Positions 33,602 through 42,384 of a stretch of 64,000 nt of DNA are shown here, piece by piece; within the stretch, counting starts at the first letter, position 1; every line of letters begins with the position of its first letter. Where the stretch lies: the NCBI RefSeq assembly GCF_000712135.1, contig NZ_JOOE01000004.1:603501-667500 (forward strand). The letters run 5' to 3'. Both the position numbers and the translations under genes were made by a program. This DNA is from Sphingomonas sp. UNC305MFCol5.2 (lineage in GTDB: Bacteria > Pseudomonadota > Alphaproteobacteria > Sphingomonadales > Sphingomonadaceae). The notes under the pieces were generated by a model, which saw nothing but the letters and a program-made list of their open reading frames with translations, made no database searches and had not been told where the DNA came from.

Positions 33602-35407
33602 ATGAACGACGCGGAAAACGGTTCGAACGGCGGGCGTCCGCCCCTGAGGTCGCGTGCCTGGTTCGACAACCCCGCCAATCCGGACATGACGGCGCTCTAT
33701 GTCGAGCGCTACCTCAATTTCGGTATCAGCCTTGAGGAGATCCAGTCGGGCAAGCCGATCATCGGCATCGCCCAGACCGGCAGCGATCTCGCGCCGTGCA
33801 ACCGCCACCATCTCGAGCTCGCCAAGCGCGTGCGTGAGGGGATTCGCGACGCCGGCGGCATCGCGCTCGAATTCGGCACTCATCCGATCCAGGAGACTGG
33901 CAAGCGCCCTACCGCGGGGCTCGATCGCAACCTCCAGTATTTGAGCCTCGTCGAATCGATCTACGGCTATCCGATGGATGGCGTCGTCCTGACGATCGGC
34001 TGCGACAAGACCACGCCCGCCTGCCTGATGGCGGCCGCCACTGTGAACATCCCGTCGATCGCGCTGTCGGTCGGGCCGATGCTCAATGGCTGGTTCAAGG
34101 GCGAGCGCACCGGATCGGGCACGATCGTCTGGAAGGCACGCGAAATGCTCGCGGCCGGCGAGATCGACTATCAGGGCTTCATCAAGCTCGTCGCCTCCTC
34201 GGCACCCTCGACCGGCTGGTGCAACACGATGGGCACTGCGACGACGATGAATTCCTTGTGCGAGGCGCTCGGCATGTCGCTGCCCGGCTCGGCCGCGATC
34301 CCCGCACCCTATCGTGACCGGCAGGAAAATGCCTATCGCACCGGGCTGCAGATCGTCGAGATGGTCCATGCCGATCGAAAACCATCGGATGTGCTGACCC
34401 GCACCGCCTTCATGAACGCGATCCGGGTCAATTCGGCGATCGGCGGGTCGACCAACGCGCCTATCCATCTCAACGCGATCGCCCGCCACATCGGCGTCGA
34501 ACTGAGCCTCGCCGACTGGGAAGAGCATGGCGCGGACGTGCCCCTCGTCGTCAATCTCCAGCCGGCCGGCAAATATCTCGGCGAGGATTTCTACCGCGCC
34601 GGCGGCGTGCCCGCGGTGATGGGCCAGCTGCTGCGCGCGGGACTGATCGACGGCAGCGCACTCACCGTCAACGGCAAGTCTGTCGCCGACAATGTGAGCA
34701 CGTCCGAGAGCGAGGACCTCGACGTCATCTTCCCGCTCGATGCGCCGATGAAGCGCGCCGCGGGGCTCACCGTGCTGTCGGGCAATCTGTTCGACAATGC
34801 AGTGATGAAATTGAGCGTGATCTCCGACGAATTTCGCAGCCGCTATCTGAGCAATCCCGACGATCCCGAGGCGTTCGAAGGTGTTGCCGTCGTGTTCGAT
34901 GGCCCCGAGGACTATCACCATCGCATCGACGATCCCGCGGTCGGCATCGACACCAACTCGATCCTGATCATGCGCGGCGCCGGCCCGGTCGGCTATCCGG
35001 GTGGCGCGGAGGTCGTGAACATGCGTCCGCCCACCGCTTTGATCCAGGCGGGTGTCCACGCGCTGCCGTGCCTCGGCGACGGCCGTCAGTCGGGCACCAG
35101 CGGGTCGCCCTCGATCCTCAATGCGGCACCCGAAGCGGCGGTCGGCGGCGGTCTCGCTTTGGTCCAGACCGGCGATCGCATCCGCATCGACCTCAAGAAT
35201 CGCACCGCCGACATGCTCGTCGATCCCGCCGAGATCGCGCGCCGCCACGCTGCGCTGGAGGTGGATTACGTTCCCGAGAGCCAGACTCCGTGGCAGGAGA
35301 TCCACCGAGATCTGGTCGGACAATTCGATACTGGCGCGGTGCTCGAAAACGCGGTCAAATACCAGCGCATCGCCCAAACCAAGGGCGTTCCGCGCGACAG
35401 CCACTGA
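33602..35407 (+). CDS. IlvD/EDD-family sugar-acid dehydratase (L-arabonate / D-galactonate type)
   Basis: 601 aa Fe-S dehydratase. Probable 2Fe-2S cysteines are C66 (LAPCNRHH), C134 (TIGCDKTTPACL) and C207 (STGWCNTMGTA). K136 in the CDK motif is the Mg-ligand lysine of the family. FDNPANPDMTALYVERYLNFG at the N-terminus is typical of arabonate/xylonate dehydratases rather than IlvD itself. It converts an aldonate to the 2-keto-3-deoxy acid. It leads an operon with an epimerase and two glycoside hydrolases and diverges from the aldose dehydrogenase, so L-arabinose or D-galactose is the expected parent sugar. Confidence 0.88.
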   Translation: MNDAENGSNGGRPPLRSRAWFDNPANPDMTALYVERYLNFGISLEEIQSGKPIIGIAQTGSDLAPCNRHHLELAKRVREGIRDAGGIALEFGTHPIQETGKRPTAGLDRNLQYLSLVESIYGYPMDGVVLTIGCDKTTPACLMAAATVNIPSIALSVGPMLNGWFKGERTGSGTIVWKAREMLAAGEIDYQGFIKLVASSAPSTGWCNTMGTATTMNSLCEALGMSLPGSAAIPAPYRDRQENAYRTGLQIVEMVHADRKPSDVLTRTAFMNAIRVNSAIGGSTNAPIHLNAIARHIGVELSLADWEEHGADVPLVVNLQPAGKYLGEDFYRAGGVPAVMGQLLRAGLIDGSALTVNGKSVADNVSTSESEDLDVIFPLDAPMKRAAGLTVLSGNLFDNAVMKLSVISDEFRSRYLSNPDDPEAFEGVAVVFDGPEDYHHRIDDPAVGIDTNSILIMRGAGPVGYPGGAEVVNMRPPTALIQAGVHALPCLGDGRQSGTSGSPSILNAAPEAAVGGGLALVQTGDRIRIDLKNRTADMLVDPAEIARRHAALEVDYVPESQTPWQEIHRDLVGQFDTGAVLENAVKYQRIAQTKGVPRDSH

Positions 35408-35442
35408 TCCGGACCGACAAGAACAAAATGGAGGGAGAGAAA

Positions 35443-36594
35443 ATGAAGACGATCGCTGCTCTGGGACTGATGGCCACCATGGCAATCGCCGCACCCGCCG
35501 CCGACGCCGCCACTGCGAAGCGCGGCACCTTCGGCAAGCTGCCCGACGGCCGCACGGTCGATTCGGTGCTGCTCACCAACAATCGCGGCGTCTCGGCGAA
35601 CATCATCGCTTACGGCGCGTCGATCCAGTCGCTGGTGATGCCCGATCGCGCCGGCAAGAAGGCCGATATCGCGCTGGGCCATGACAATATCGGCGATTAT
35701 CTGGCACATCCGAACTTCATCGGCGCCACCGTCGGCCGCTTCGCCAACCGGATCAACGCCGGGCGCTTCACGCTGAACGGCCGCCAGTATCAAACCCCGC
35801 TCAACGACGGCACCAATTCGCTCCACGGCGGCTCGGCCGGCTTCGACAAGGTGCTGTGGGATGTCGTCTCGGTGAAGAACGGCCCGACTGCGTCGGTCAC
35901 GCTGCGCTACGTCAGCCCCGACGGCGATCAGGGCTATCCCGGCACGATGACGGTCGACGCCACCTATTCGCTCGACGAGGCCAACAACCTGACGATCGAA
36001 TACACCGCGACGACCGACAAGGAGACGATCGTCAACATTTCCAACCACGCTTACTGGAATCTCTCGGGCGAAGGCTCCTCGAACGGCGCGATGGGGCACA
36101 TCGTCACGATCCCGGCGGATTCGATCACGCCGGTCAACGAGACGCTGATCCCCACCGGCGCGTTCCGCCCGGTCGCCGGCACCGTGTTCGACTTCCGCAA
36201 GCCCCGGGTGATCAACGATCGGGTCCGCGACGCCAGCGACAAGCAGATGGTCTATGGCCGCGGCTATGATCACAATTGGGTGATCGGCCGCAAGGTGACG
36301 ACGACCCAGCATCTGATGTCGCGCGTCTCCGATCCGGTCTCGGGACGCAGCTTCGAGCTCTGGTCGAACCAGCCGGGGCTGCAATTCTATTCGGGCAATT
36401 TCCTCAACGGCACCTTCTCGGGCAAGGCGAAGAAGATCTATCGCGGTGGCGATGCGATCGTGATGGAGCCGCAGATCTTCCCCGATGCGATCAACCAGAC
36501 GGGCTTCCCCGAGGCGCGCCTCCAGCCCGGCCAAACCTATCGCAACGTCATGACCTATAAGTTCAGCAGCGGCGCGGCCGCCGCGCGTCGCTGA
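35443..36594 (+). CDS. Secreted aldose 1-epimerase (galactose mutarotase family)
   Basis: 383 aa from the ATG at 35443 with GGAGGGAGAG upstream. Signal peptide MKTIAALGLMATMAIAAPAADA indicates a periplasmic enzyme. GalM fold: NIIAYGASIQSLVMPDR, GATVGRFANRINAGRF, NDGTNSLHGGSAGFDK, NISNHAYWNLSGEG (catalytic His region), YDHNWVIGR and the GFPEARLQPGQTYRN glutamate block. It speeds anomer exchange of arabinose or galactose released in the periplasm. It lies 35 bp after the dehydratase and 17 bp before the next gene. Confidence 0.92.
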   Translation: MKTIAALGLMATMAIAAPAADAATAKRGTFGKLPDGRTVDSVLLTNNRGVSANIIAYGASIQSLVMPDRAGKKADIALGHDNIGDYLAHPNFIGATVGRFANRINAGRFTLNGRQYQTPLNDGTNSLHGGSAGFDKVLWDVVSVKNGPTASVTLRYVSPDGDQGYPGTMTVDATYSLDEANNLTIEYTATTDKETIVNISNHAYWNLSGEGSSNGAMGHIVTIPADSITPVNETLIPTGAFRPVAGTVFDFRKPRVINDRVRDASDKQMVYGRGYDHNWVIGRKVTTTQHLMSRVSDPVSGRSFELWSNQPGLQFYSGNFLNGTFSGKAKKIYRGGDAIVMEPQIFPDAINQTGFPEARLQPGQTYRNVMTYKFSSGAAAARR

Positions 36595-36611
36595 TCTCCG
36601 GGAGAGGCCAG

Positions 36612-37757
36612 ATGATCCGACGTACCTTCTTTCTCTCGGTGACTGCGCTTGCCCTCGTCGCAAGCGCGGCGCCGGCCAGCGCGCGCGACCAGTGGACCAA
36701 GGCGCAGGCCAATGGCTTCCACGCCAAACAGCCCTGGCTCGTCGGCGCCAACTACACGCCCGCGTCGGCGATCAACCAGCTCGAGATGTGGCAGGCCGAG
36801 ACCTGGGACCCCGCCACGATCGACAAGGAGCTCGCCTGGGCCGAATCGATCGGCATGAACACGATGCGCGTGTTCCTCCACAATCTGCTCTGGGAGAACG
36901 ATCCCGAGGGCCTCAAGCGGCGCATGGACGAATTCCTCGTCATCGCCGCGAAGCACAAGATCCGCCCGCTCTTCGTGCTGTTCGACAGCTGCTGGGATCC
37001 CGATCCGGTCGCCGGCCCGCAGCGCCCGCCGATCCCCGGCGTGCACAATTCGGGCTGGGTCCAGTCCCCCGGCGCCGCGCGCCTCAAGGATGCGAGCCAG
37101 TACGACAAGTTCGAGAGCTACGTGAAGGGCGTCGTCGGCCATTTCGCCGGCGATCAGCGCATCCTCGGCTGGGACCTGTGGAACGAGCCCAACAATGGCG
37201 GCGGCGGCAATTACAAGCCGACGCCGGACAAGAAGGAATATGTCGCCAGGCTGCTCCCGCGCATCTTCACCTGGGCGCGTTCGGTCGACCCGACCCAGCC
37301 GCTCACCTCGGGCGTGTGGATCGGCGACCATTGGGACGATCAGACCAAGCTCGACGCCGTCGAGAAGACCCAGATCGCCCAGTCGGACATCCTCAGCTTC
37401 CACGATTACAACTGGCCCGAGAAGTTCGACGAGCGCGCGAAGCAGATGCTCAGCTATGGCCGCCCGGTCTGGTGCACCGAATATATGGCGCGCGGCAACG
37501 GCTCGACCTTCGACGGCTCGCTGCCGATCGCGAAGAAATACAATATCGCGATGTTCAACTGGGGCTTCGTCGACGGCAAGACCCAGACGCGGCTGCCATG
37601 GGACAGCTGGAAGAAGCCCTATACCTGGGACGAACCGACGATTTGGTTCCACGAGGTCTTCCGCGCCGACGGCAAGCCCTATCGCCAGGCGGAGGTCGAC
37701 CTGATCAGGCGCCTCGCTACGTCGCCCCGCGGCGTGGTGCCGCCCGCGGGCAAGTGA
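36612..37757 (+). CDS. Clan GH-A glycoside hydrolase (GH5-like), secreted
   Basis: 381 aa. Signal peptide about 1-24 (MIRRTFFLSVTALALVASAAPASA). It is a (beta/alpha)8 enzyme with GWDLWNEPNN (acid/base E192) and WCTEYMARG (nucleophile E290), the retaining clan GH-A pattern; LHNLLWENDPEGLKRRMDEF and SFHDYNWPEKFDERAKQML are well-defined segments. I do not recognise the exact family: GH5-like proteins often labelled cellulase or xylanase look similar. Given the neighbours, a beta-galactan, arabinogalactan or xylan target is possible. The stop overlaps the following GH43 start (GTGA). Confidence 0.75.
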   Translation: MIRRTFFLSVTALALVASAAPASARDQWTKAQANGFHAKQPWLVGANYTPASAINQLEMWQAETWDPATIDKELAWAESIGMNTMRVFLHNLLWENDPEGLKRRMDEFLVIAAKHKIRPLFVLFDSCWDPDPVAGPQRPPIPGVHNSGWVQSPGAARLKDASQYDKFESYVKGVVGHFAGDQRILGWDLWNEPNNGGGGNYKPTPDKKEYVARLLPRIFTWARSVDPTQPLTSGVWIGDHWDDQTKLDAVEKTQIAQSDILSFHDYNWPEKFDERAKQMLSYGRPVWCTEYMARGNGSTFDGSLPIAKKYNIAMFNWGFVDGKTQTRLPWDSWKKPYTWDEPTIWFHEVFRADGKPYRQAEVDLIRRLATSPRGVVPPAGK

Positions 37758-38671
37758 GGACGGCCACACTGATCGCGGCGCTGCTGGCGGGGCTCTCGCC
37801 GGCAGCGTCCGCGCAGGAAGTGAAGTCGGTTCTCGCCGGCGCCGATCCGGATATCGAGTTCGCGGAAGGGAAGTACTGGATCTACCCGACCGGCGGCGAG
37901 GCGCTCGCCGCCTGGTCCTCGCCCGACATGCGCGACTGGACCCGCGGCGAACCGCTCCTCCGGCTCAAGGACATCAGCTGGGTCGAAGACGACCATGCCC
38001 CGCGCCACTTCCTCTGGGCGCCCGACATGGTCCACGCCAATGGCGGCTGGTATTTCTATTATTCGGTCGGCCCCCAGAACCCGACTCCCAGCCGCATCGG
38101 CGTTGCGATATGCAAAGGACCCGCCGGCCCCTGCACCGACAGCGGCAAGCCGCTCGTCACCGGGGGCAAGGGCTTCGAGGCGATCGACCCCGCGGTCTTC
38201 GTCGATCCCAAAACGAAGACGCCCTACCTCTATGCCGGCGGCAGCGCCGGCGCGACGCTTCGCATATGGGTGCTCAAGCCCGACATGGTCAGCATCGACC
38301 GTGAAGTGAAAGTCGATACTCCGCCCAATTTCACCGAGGGTGCCTTCATGCACACGCGCAAGGGCATCTATTATCTGTCGTATTCGGCGGGGAAGTGGGA
38401 CACGTCGTCCTATCAGCTCCATTATGCCGTATCGCTCTCGCCGATCGGCCCGTGGCGTTATGGCGGCCCGCTGCTCGTCGGCGACAAGCGCTATCGCGGA
38501 CCCGGCCACCACAGCTTCTTCGAAGATCCGAAGGATGGCAAATGGTACATCGCCTATCATCGCTGGGAAGGGCAGTTCGGCGACGGCCCTTATCAGGGCA
38601 GCCGCCGCGTCGCGATCCAGCCGATCGAATATCGCGAAGATGGTGCGATCGAAACGATCCGGATGAAGTAG
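37754..38671 (+). CDS. GH43-family hydrolase, secreted (second)
   Basis: 305 aa from GTG at 37754 (GTGA overlap with the previous gene). Signal peptide MRTATLIAALLAGLSPAASA. GH43 residues: base D31 in AGADPDIEF, D145 in EAIDPAVFVD, and acid E195 in FTEGAFMHTRKGIYYL; HFLWAPDMVHANGGWYFYYS is the usual blade motif. It probably releases arabinose or a related pentose/galactose from side chains, for the dehydrogenase/dehydratase pair upstream. It is the last gene of its operon. Confidence 0.87.
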   Translation: MRTATLIAALLAGLSPAASAQEVKSVLAGADPDIEFAEGKYWIYPTGGEALAAWSSPDMRDWTRGEPLLRLKDISWVEDDHAPRHFLWAPDMVHANGGWYFYYSVGPQNPTPSRIGVAICKGPAGPCTDSGKPLVTGGKGFEAIDPAVFVDPKTKTPYLYAGGSAGATLRIWVLKPDMVSIDREVKVDTPPNFTEGAFMHTRKGIYYLSYSAGKWDTSSYQLHYAVSLSPIGPWRYGGPLLVGDKRYRGPGHHSFFEDPKDGKWYIAYHRWEGQFGDGPYQGSRRVAIQPIEYREDGAIETIRMK

Positions 38672-38811
38672 CTCCCAATCCTCCCCCTGGCGCGGGAGGA
38701 TTGGCATGAAATGGGGCGCCGCAGCAGATGCCGCCACGCCCCGTTTTCTTCCGGGCGAAAGCCTTAGGGCCGATCGACATTCAGAATTTTGGCACGATTC
38801 CCAATACCCGC

Positions 38812-38921
38812 CGTCACCCCGGCCGAAGTGCCGGGGTCCACTCAGCCTCACCGGCAGCGCTCAAGCCTCTTGCGCAGCGTTTGCCTCCCGGTGGACCCCG
38901 GCACTTCGGCCGGGGTGACGG
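38812..38921. repeat. REP doublet, family A (copy 3)
   Basis: A 110-bp inverted repeat with arms CGTCACCCCGGCCG... and ...CGGCCGGGGTGACG, in the 298-bp convergent gap between the GH43 and chemotaxis-receptor stops. The rest of this gap holds nothing recognisable. Confidence 0.87.
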
Positions 38922-38969
38922 TTGCGGGTAGGGCCAACCACATTCCCCAGCGGTGAATGTCGATTGGTC

Positions 38970-40835
38970 CTAGAACGAAGCCCAATCGTCCGAGTCGCCG
39001 TTGCCGTTGGCCATCGCCGCAACCGGGAGCGCCTTGACCGGCGAGACATAGCCGTTCGACTTCGCCGCTCTGGCGGGCGTCGCCGGGACCTGCGTCCGCG
39101 CCGTCACCGGTCGCGCGCCGTTGCCGACGTTGAACCGCGACGCCTGCTCGCTGAGCGCGGCGACCTCGCCCGACAGGTTACGCGCGGCTGCGGACGTCTC
39201 CTCGACCATCGCGGCGTTCTGCTGGGTCGACTGGTCCATCGTCCCGATCGCGACGCTGATCTGGGTGATGGCGGTCGACTGGGCCTGGTTGTCCGTCGCC
39301 ATCTCGCCGAGCAATTTGTGGACCTCGCCCACGTCGCCCGAGATGTCGGCGAGCGCGGTATCGACCTTCTGGACCATCTCCACCGCCGCGACGATGTCGG
39401 TCTGGGTGGCGGTCAGCTGGTCGCGGGCGCGGCCGGCCTCCTCCTCGGCGCGCATCGCGAGCGCACTGACGAGGTCGGCGACGACCGCGAAGCCGCGGCC
39501 TGCTTCACCCGCGCGGCCGGCCTCGACCGCGGCGTTCATCGCGAGAACCCGCGTCTGGAACGCGATCTTGTCGAGACCCTCGATCACGCTGTCGATGCCC
39601 TTGGCCGAATCCGCCACGCGGGTCATCGCCTGCACTGCCTCGTCGGCGATCGAACGCCCGCCCGAGACCGTGGCGATGGCGCCGTCGGCGCGTTCGACCG
39701 TACGGCCGGCGGACGCGGCGGTCGCCTTGAGACGGCCGTCCATCTGGGTGACCGCCGCCGAAGTCTCTTCGAGGCTCGCGGCATTGGCTTCGGTGCGGCG
39801 CGCGAGATCCTCGGACGCCTGGGCGATCTCGCCCGAGCCGGTACGGATCGTCGCGGCGCTTTCCATCACGGTGCCGATCAGGTTGCGCAGCTCGGTGACC
39901 GCGGCGTTGAAGTTGACCTTCACTGATTCATACGCCGGCGAGAACGCCTCGTGGATCTCGCTGGTCAGATCGCCCTGCGCCAGCTTGCCGAGGTTCGATT
40001 CCAGCGTATCGACCACGCGCCGCTGCTCGGCATCGGCGATCTTCTTGGCCGCATCGGCCTTTTCCTTCTCGATCGCCTGCTCGCGGAACACCAGCACCGC
40101 CTTGGCCATCGCGCCGATCTCGTCGCCGCGGTCGGTGCCCGGCACATCAACGGCGTTGTTGCCGTCCGCGAGCGTTTTCATCACTACGGTCATCTGCGCG
40201 ACCGGCGCCGCGATCCCGCGCGCGAGCAGCCAGCCGAGCAATACCGAAAGCGCCACTGCGCATGCGCCGCCGATCCAGATCGCCCAGGTGGACGAAGCGA
40301 CCGCCGCTTCCTGGGTGGCGCTCCGCTTCGCGACGCGCTCTTCCTGAACATCGCTGATTTTCTTGATCAGCGGACGAATCTCGCCGAGCATCTTGACGCC
40401 CGAGAGTTCGCCCGCCTGGTCGTGCGTCGCTGGGTTGCGCGCAAGTTCGATGATATGATCGAGCTTGCCGCGCAGTGCCTGCACATTGACGACGAGCTGG
40501 TCGATACGAGCGTGTTGCTCGCTCGAGGTCGAGTACACCTTGAACTCCTCGACCGTCTTGAGGAACTTTTCGCCGCCCTCCTGATAGGTCTTGAAGAATT
40601 CATCCTTGCCGAGAATCGCAAAGCCGCGCGCGGCGTTCTGCTGCTCGAGCACGTCGGTCAGCAACTTCTGGCTCTTCTCGAGCGCGCGCAGCGACTGCTC
40701 TTTCTCGTCGGCTGCGACGGCGACCGCAGAGAGATTGGAGAAGACGATCGTGCCGACACCGGCGAAGATCACGATCAACAGGGCAAAGGCGCCTGCGAGC
40801 TTTCGTGAAATGGGGATGTTCTGCAAAGACATCAT
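38970..40835 (-). CDS. Methyl-accepting chemotaxis protein with C-terminal tether-like pentapeptide
   Basis: 621 aa from the first of two adjacent ATGs (40835; the second at 40832 fits the GGAG slightly better). TM1 about 12-34, a helical periplasmic sensor region (about 35-185), TM2 about 187-207, HAMP about 208-265, then the methyl-accepting coiled coil with the hairpin tip DKIAFQTRVLAMNAAVEAGRAGEAGRGFAVVADLVSALAMRAEEEA. The last five residues DWASF match the W-x-x-F spacing of NWETF, the CheR/CheB docking peptide, after a flexible linker. Ligand is unknown; a place between sugar operons suggests pectin-sugar taxis (inference). No che genes are nearby. Confidence 0.92.
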   Translation of the reverse strand: MMSLQNIPISRKLAGAFALLIVIFAGVGTIVFSNLSAVAVAADEKEQSLRALEKSQKLLTDVLEQQNAARGFAILGKDEFFKTYQEGGEKFLKTVEEFKVYSTSSEQHARIDQLVVNVQALRGKLDHIIELARNPATHDQAGELSGVKMLGEIRPLIKKISDVQEERVAKRSATQEAAVASSTWAIWIGGACAVALSVLLGWLLARGIAAPVAQMTVVMKTLADGNNAVDVPGTDRGDEIGAMAKAVLVFREQAIEKEKADAAKKIADAEQRRVVDTLESNLGKLAQGDLTSEIHEAFSPAYESVKVNFNAAVTELRNLIGTVMESAATIRTGSGEIAQASEDLARRTEANAASLEETSAAVTQMDGRLKATAASAGRTVERADGAIATVSGGRSIADEAVQAMTRVADSAKGIDSVIEGLDKIAFQTRVLAMNAAVEAGRAGEAGRGFAVVADLVSALAMRAEEEAGRARDQLTATQTDIVAAVEMVQKVDTALADISGDVGEVHKLLGEMATDNQAQSTAITQISVAIGTMDQSTQQNAAMVEETSAAARNLSGEVAALSEQASRFNVGNGARPVTARTQVPATPARAAKSNGYVSPVKALPVAAMANGNGDSDDWASF

Positions 40836-41098
40836 AGGCTCCGTAATATTTCTCCGGCGGAGCCCTCGACAGAGTGCCCGCGAACACGCCCCTCGCTTTC
40901 GCGGGTTCGACGCGCCGGTCCTCAATCATCATAGGAGAAGAGGACCGGGGGCTGCGCCCGCAACCCCATATTATTCCGGGGGAAAAAGCCACGCCGGCCA
41001 TGGTTTACGAATTATTTCGGTATTATTTCCGTCGTTTGGCGCGCGTTCTGATCAACTTTCAGATGTTCAATTAAATCAATCACATTGCGCAGGGTGCG

Positions 41099-41677
41099 CT
41101 ATGCCCCGCGGCGCAGGAGCAGCCAAAGCGCCGAGGCTGCAAAATAGAAGGCGCCGAAAGCGGCATAAGGGGCGACGTCGGCAATGCCCGGCACGGCGCT
41201 TCCGAGTGATCGGCTGATGAAGAAGCCGCCGGCCAGGGCGGACTGCGCCCCGCTCAGGATCATCGCCCACTGCGCGCCAAAGGATTTCCACCGTCGCACG
41301 CCGGTGGCGAGCTGGAGAAGCCCGGCGAGAATGGCCCATGCTCCGAAAACGCCGAGCACGGCGTTCATGCTTCCGATCACCGCCGCGACGGCAATCGCGG
41401 TGATGCCGCTCACCGCGACATTGAACGCCTGTGGCCGGTTCTGCGCCACGCCGCCGTTCCGCGACACATCGATCAGATTGGCGATCGCATCCCATGCCGG
41501 ATAGGCGATCAGAAGCGCCGCTGCGGCCAAAGGCGAAGCCTTGCCGAGGGTGAAGGCTGCGCCCACCCACGCGGCCGCCACGCCGGCGCGGACGAAATAA
41601 TAGTTCCGCAATCCGGCGGGGCTGGACATCTTGCTCGCTGGGGCCTGCGGATTCTGTTCGACGACATAAGAGCTCAT
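41099..41677 (-). CDS. DUF308/HdeD-like membrane protein
   Basis: 192 aa with about six hydrophobic helices (VRAGVAAAWVGAAFTLG, LAAAALLIAYPAWDAIANLID, FNVAVSGITAIAVAAVIGSM, VLGVFGAWAILAGLLQLATG, and two more), the layout of DUF308 proteins. The motifs YPAWDAIANLID and GVRRWKSFGAQWAMILSGAQSALAGG are characteristic of the sphingomonad/Rhizobium branch as I recall it. Function unknown. It is divergent from a TetR gene and both share the CTACC-N8-GGTAG operators, so it is almost certainly that repressor's target. Confidence 0.8.
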   Translation of the reverse strand: MSSYVVEQNPQAPASKMSSPAGLRNYYFVRAGVAAAWVGAAFTLGKASPLAAAALLIAYPAWDAIANLIDVSRNGGVAQNRPQAFNVAVSGITAIAVAAVIGSMNAVLGVFGAWAILAGLLQLATGVRRWKSFGAQWAMILSGAQSALAGGFFISRSLGSAVPGIADVAPYAAFGAFYFAASALWLLLRRGA

Positions 41678-41692
41678 AGCGAATCTACCTAC

Positions 41693-41710
41693 CTACCTAT
41701 CACTTGGTAG
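41693..41710. promoter_or_regulatory. TetR operator copy 1
   Basis: CTACC-N8-GGTAG inverted repeat, 15 bases upstream of the DUF308 ATG, within a CTAC repeat tract. Confidence 0.7.
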
Positions 41711-41751
41711 GCTGGCATTAGGCTGTTGCGGAATGCAGCGCAAGCAGATAT

Positions 41752-41769
41752 CTACCTATTGGAAGGTAG
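41752..41769. promoter_or_regulatory. TetR operator copy 2
   Basis: CTACCT-N6-AGGTAG, the same CTACC-N8-GGTAG pattern and 18-bp size as copy 1, starting 41 bases further on and ending 4 bases before the TetR ATG, where it overlaps the ribosome-binding region. Confidence 0.75.
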
Positions 41770-41773
41770 AAAG

Positions 41774-42352
41774 ATGATTGGATCGACTGCGGAGCGGATC
41801 GTCGGCGAAGGACGGCGCCTGATCATGACGCGGGGCTATAATGGCTTCAGCTATGCCGATATCGCTGCGGCCGTCGGCATCCGGAAGGCGAGCATCCATC
41901 ACCATTTCGCGAGCAAGAGCCATCTCGCGGTTGCGGTTGTCGAGCAATCGCGCGCGATCATTCGGGCGCAGGTCGAACTATTGGCGGACGTGGAGCCCGA
42001 TGCCGTCGAACAGCTTCGCGCTTACGCCGGATATTGGGAGCGGTGCATCGCCGACGACAGTGCGCCGTTCTGCATCGCCGCGATGCTGGCTGCAGAACTG
42101 CCGAGCTTGCCGGACGATCTTGCCCACGCTGTCCAGGCGCACTTCGCCGAATTGTCCGGATGGCTCGCGCAGCTTCTTGCTTTGGGCGTGCGCCAGGGCG
42201 GCGTCGTGCTGACAGGTTCGCCGGAGGACGAGGCCGATGCCTTTATGTCGGCGATCTACGGCGCGATGCTGTCCGCACGGGCCTTTGCGGATCCCGCCCG
42301 CTTCGTCTCGATCACCGAGACGTTGCTCGCTCGGGTCGTTCGCCTCCGTTGA
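41774..42352 (+). CDS. TetR/AcrR-family regulator
   Basis: 192 aa from the ATG at 41774. N-terminal HTH: GEGRRLIMTRGYNGFSYADIAAAVGIRKASIHHHFASKSHLAVAVVE (about 12-58). The C-terminal ligand domain has PFCIAAMLAAELPSLPDDLAHAV, as in the regulators of the TetR_C_33-like group. The operator overlapping its own start implies tight autorepression. It controls the divergent DUF308 gene; the inducer is unknown. Confidence 0.9.
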   Translation: MIGSTAERIVGEGRRLIMTRGYNGFSYADIAAAVGIRKASIHHHFASKSHLAVAVVEQSRAIIRAQVELLADVEPDAVEQLRAYAGYWERCIADDSAPFCIAAMLAAELPSLPDDLAHAVQAHFAELSGWLAQLLALGVRQGGVVLTGSPEDEADAFMSAIYGAMLSARAFADPARFVSITETLLARVVRLR

Positions 42353-42384
42353 ACCTCCGTCCTGGCGCCCGTGCGCCCAGGCCC

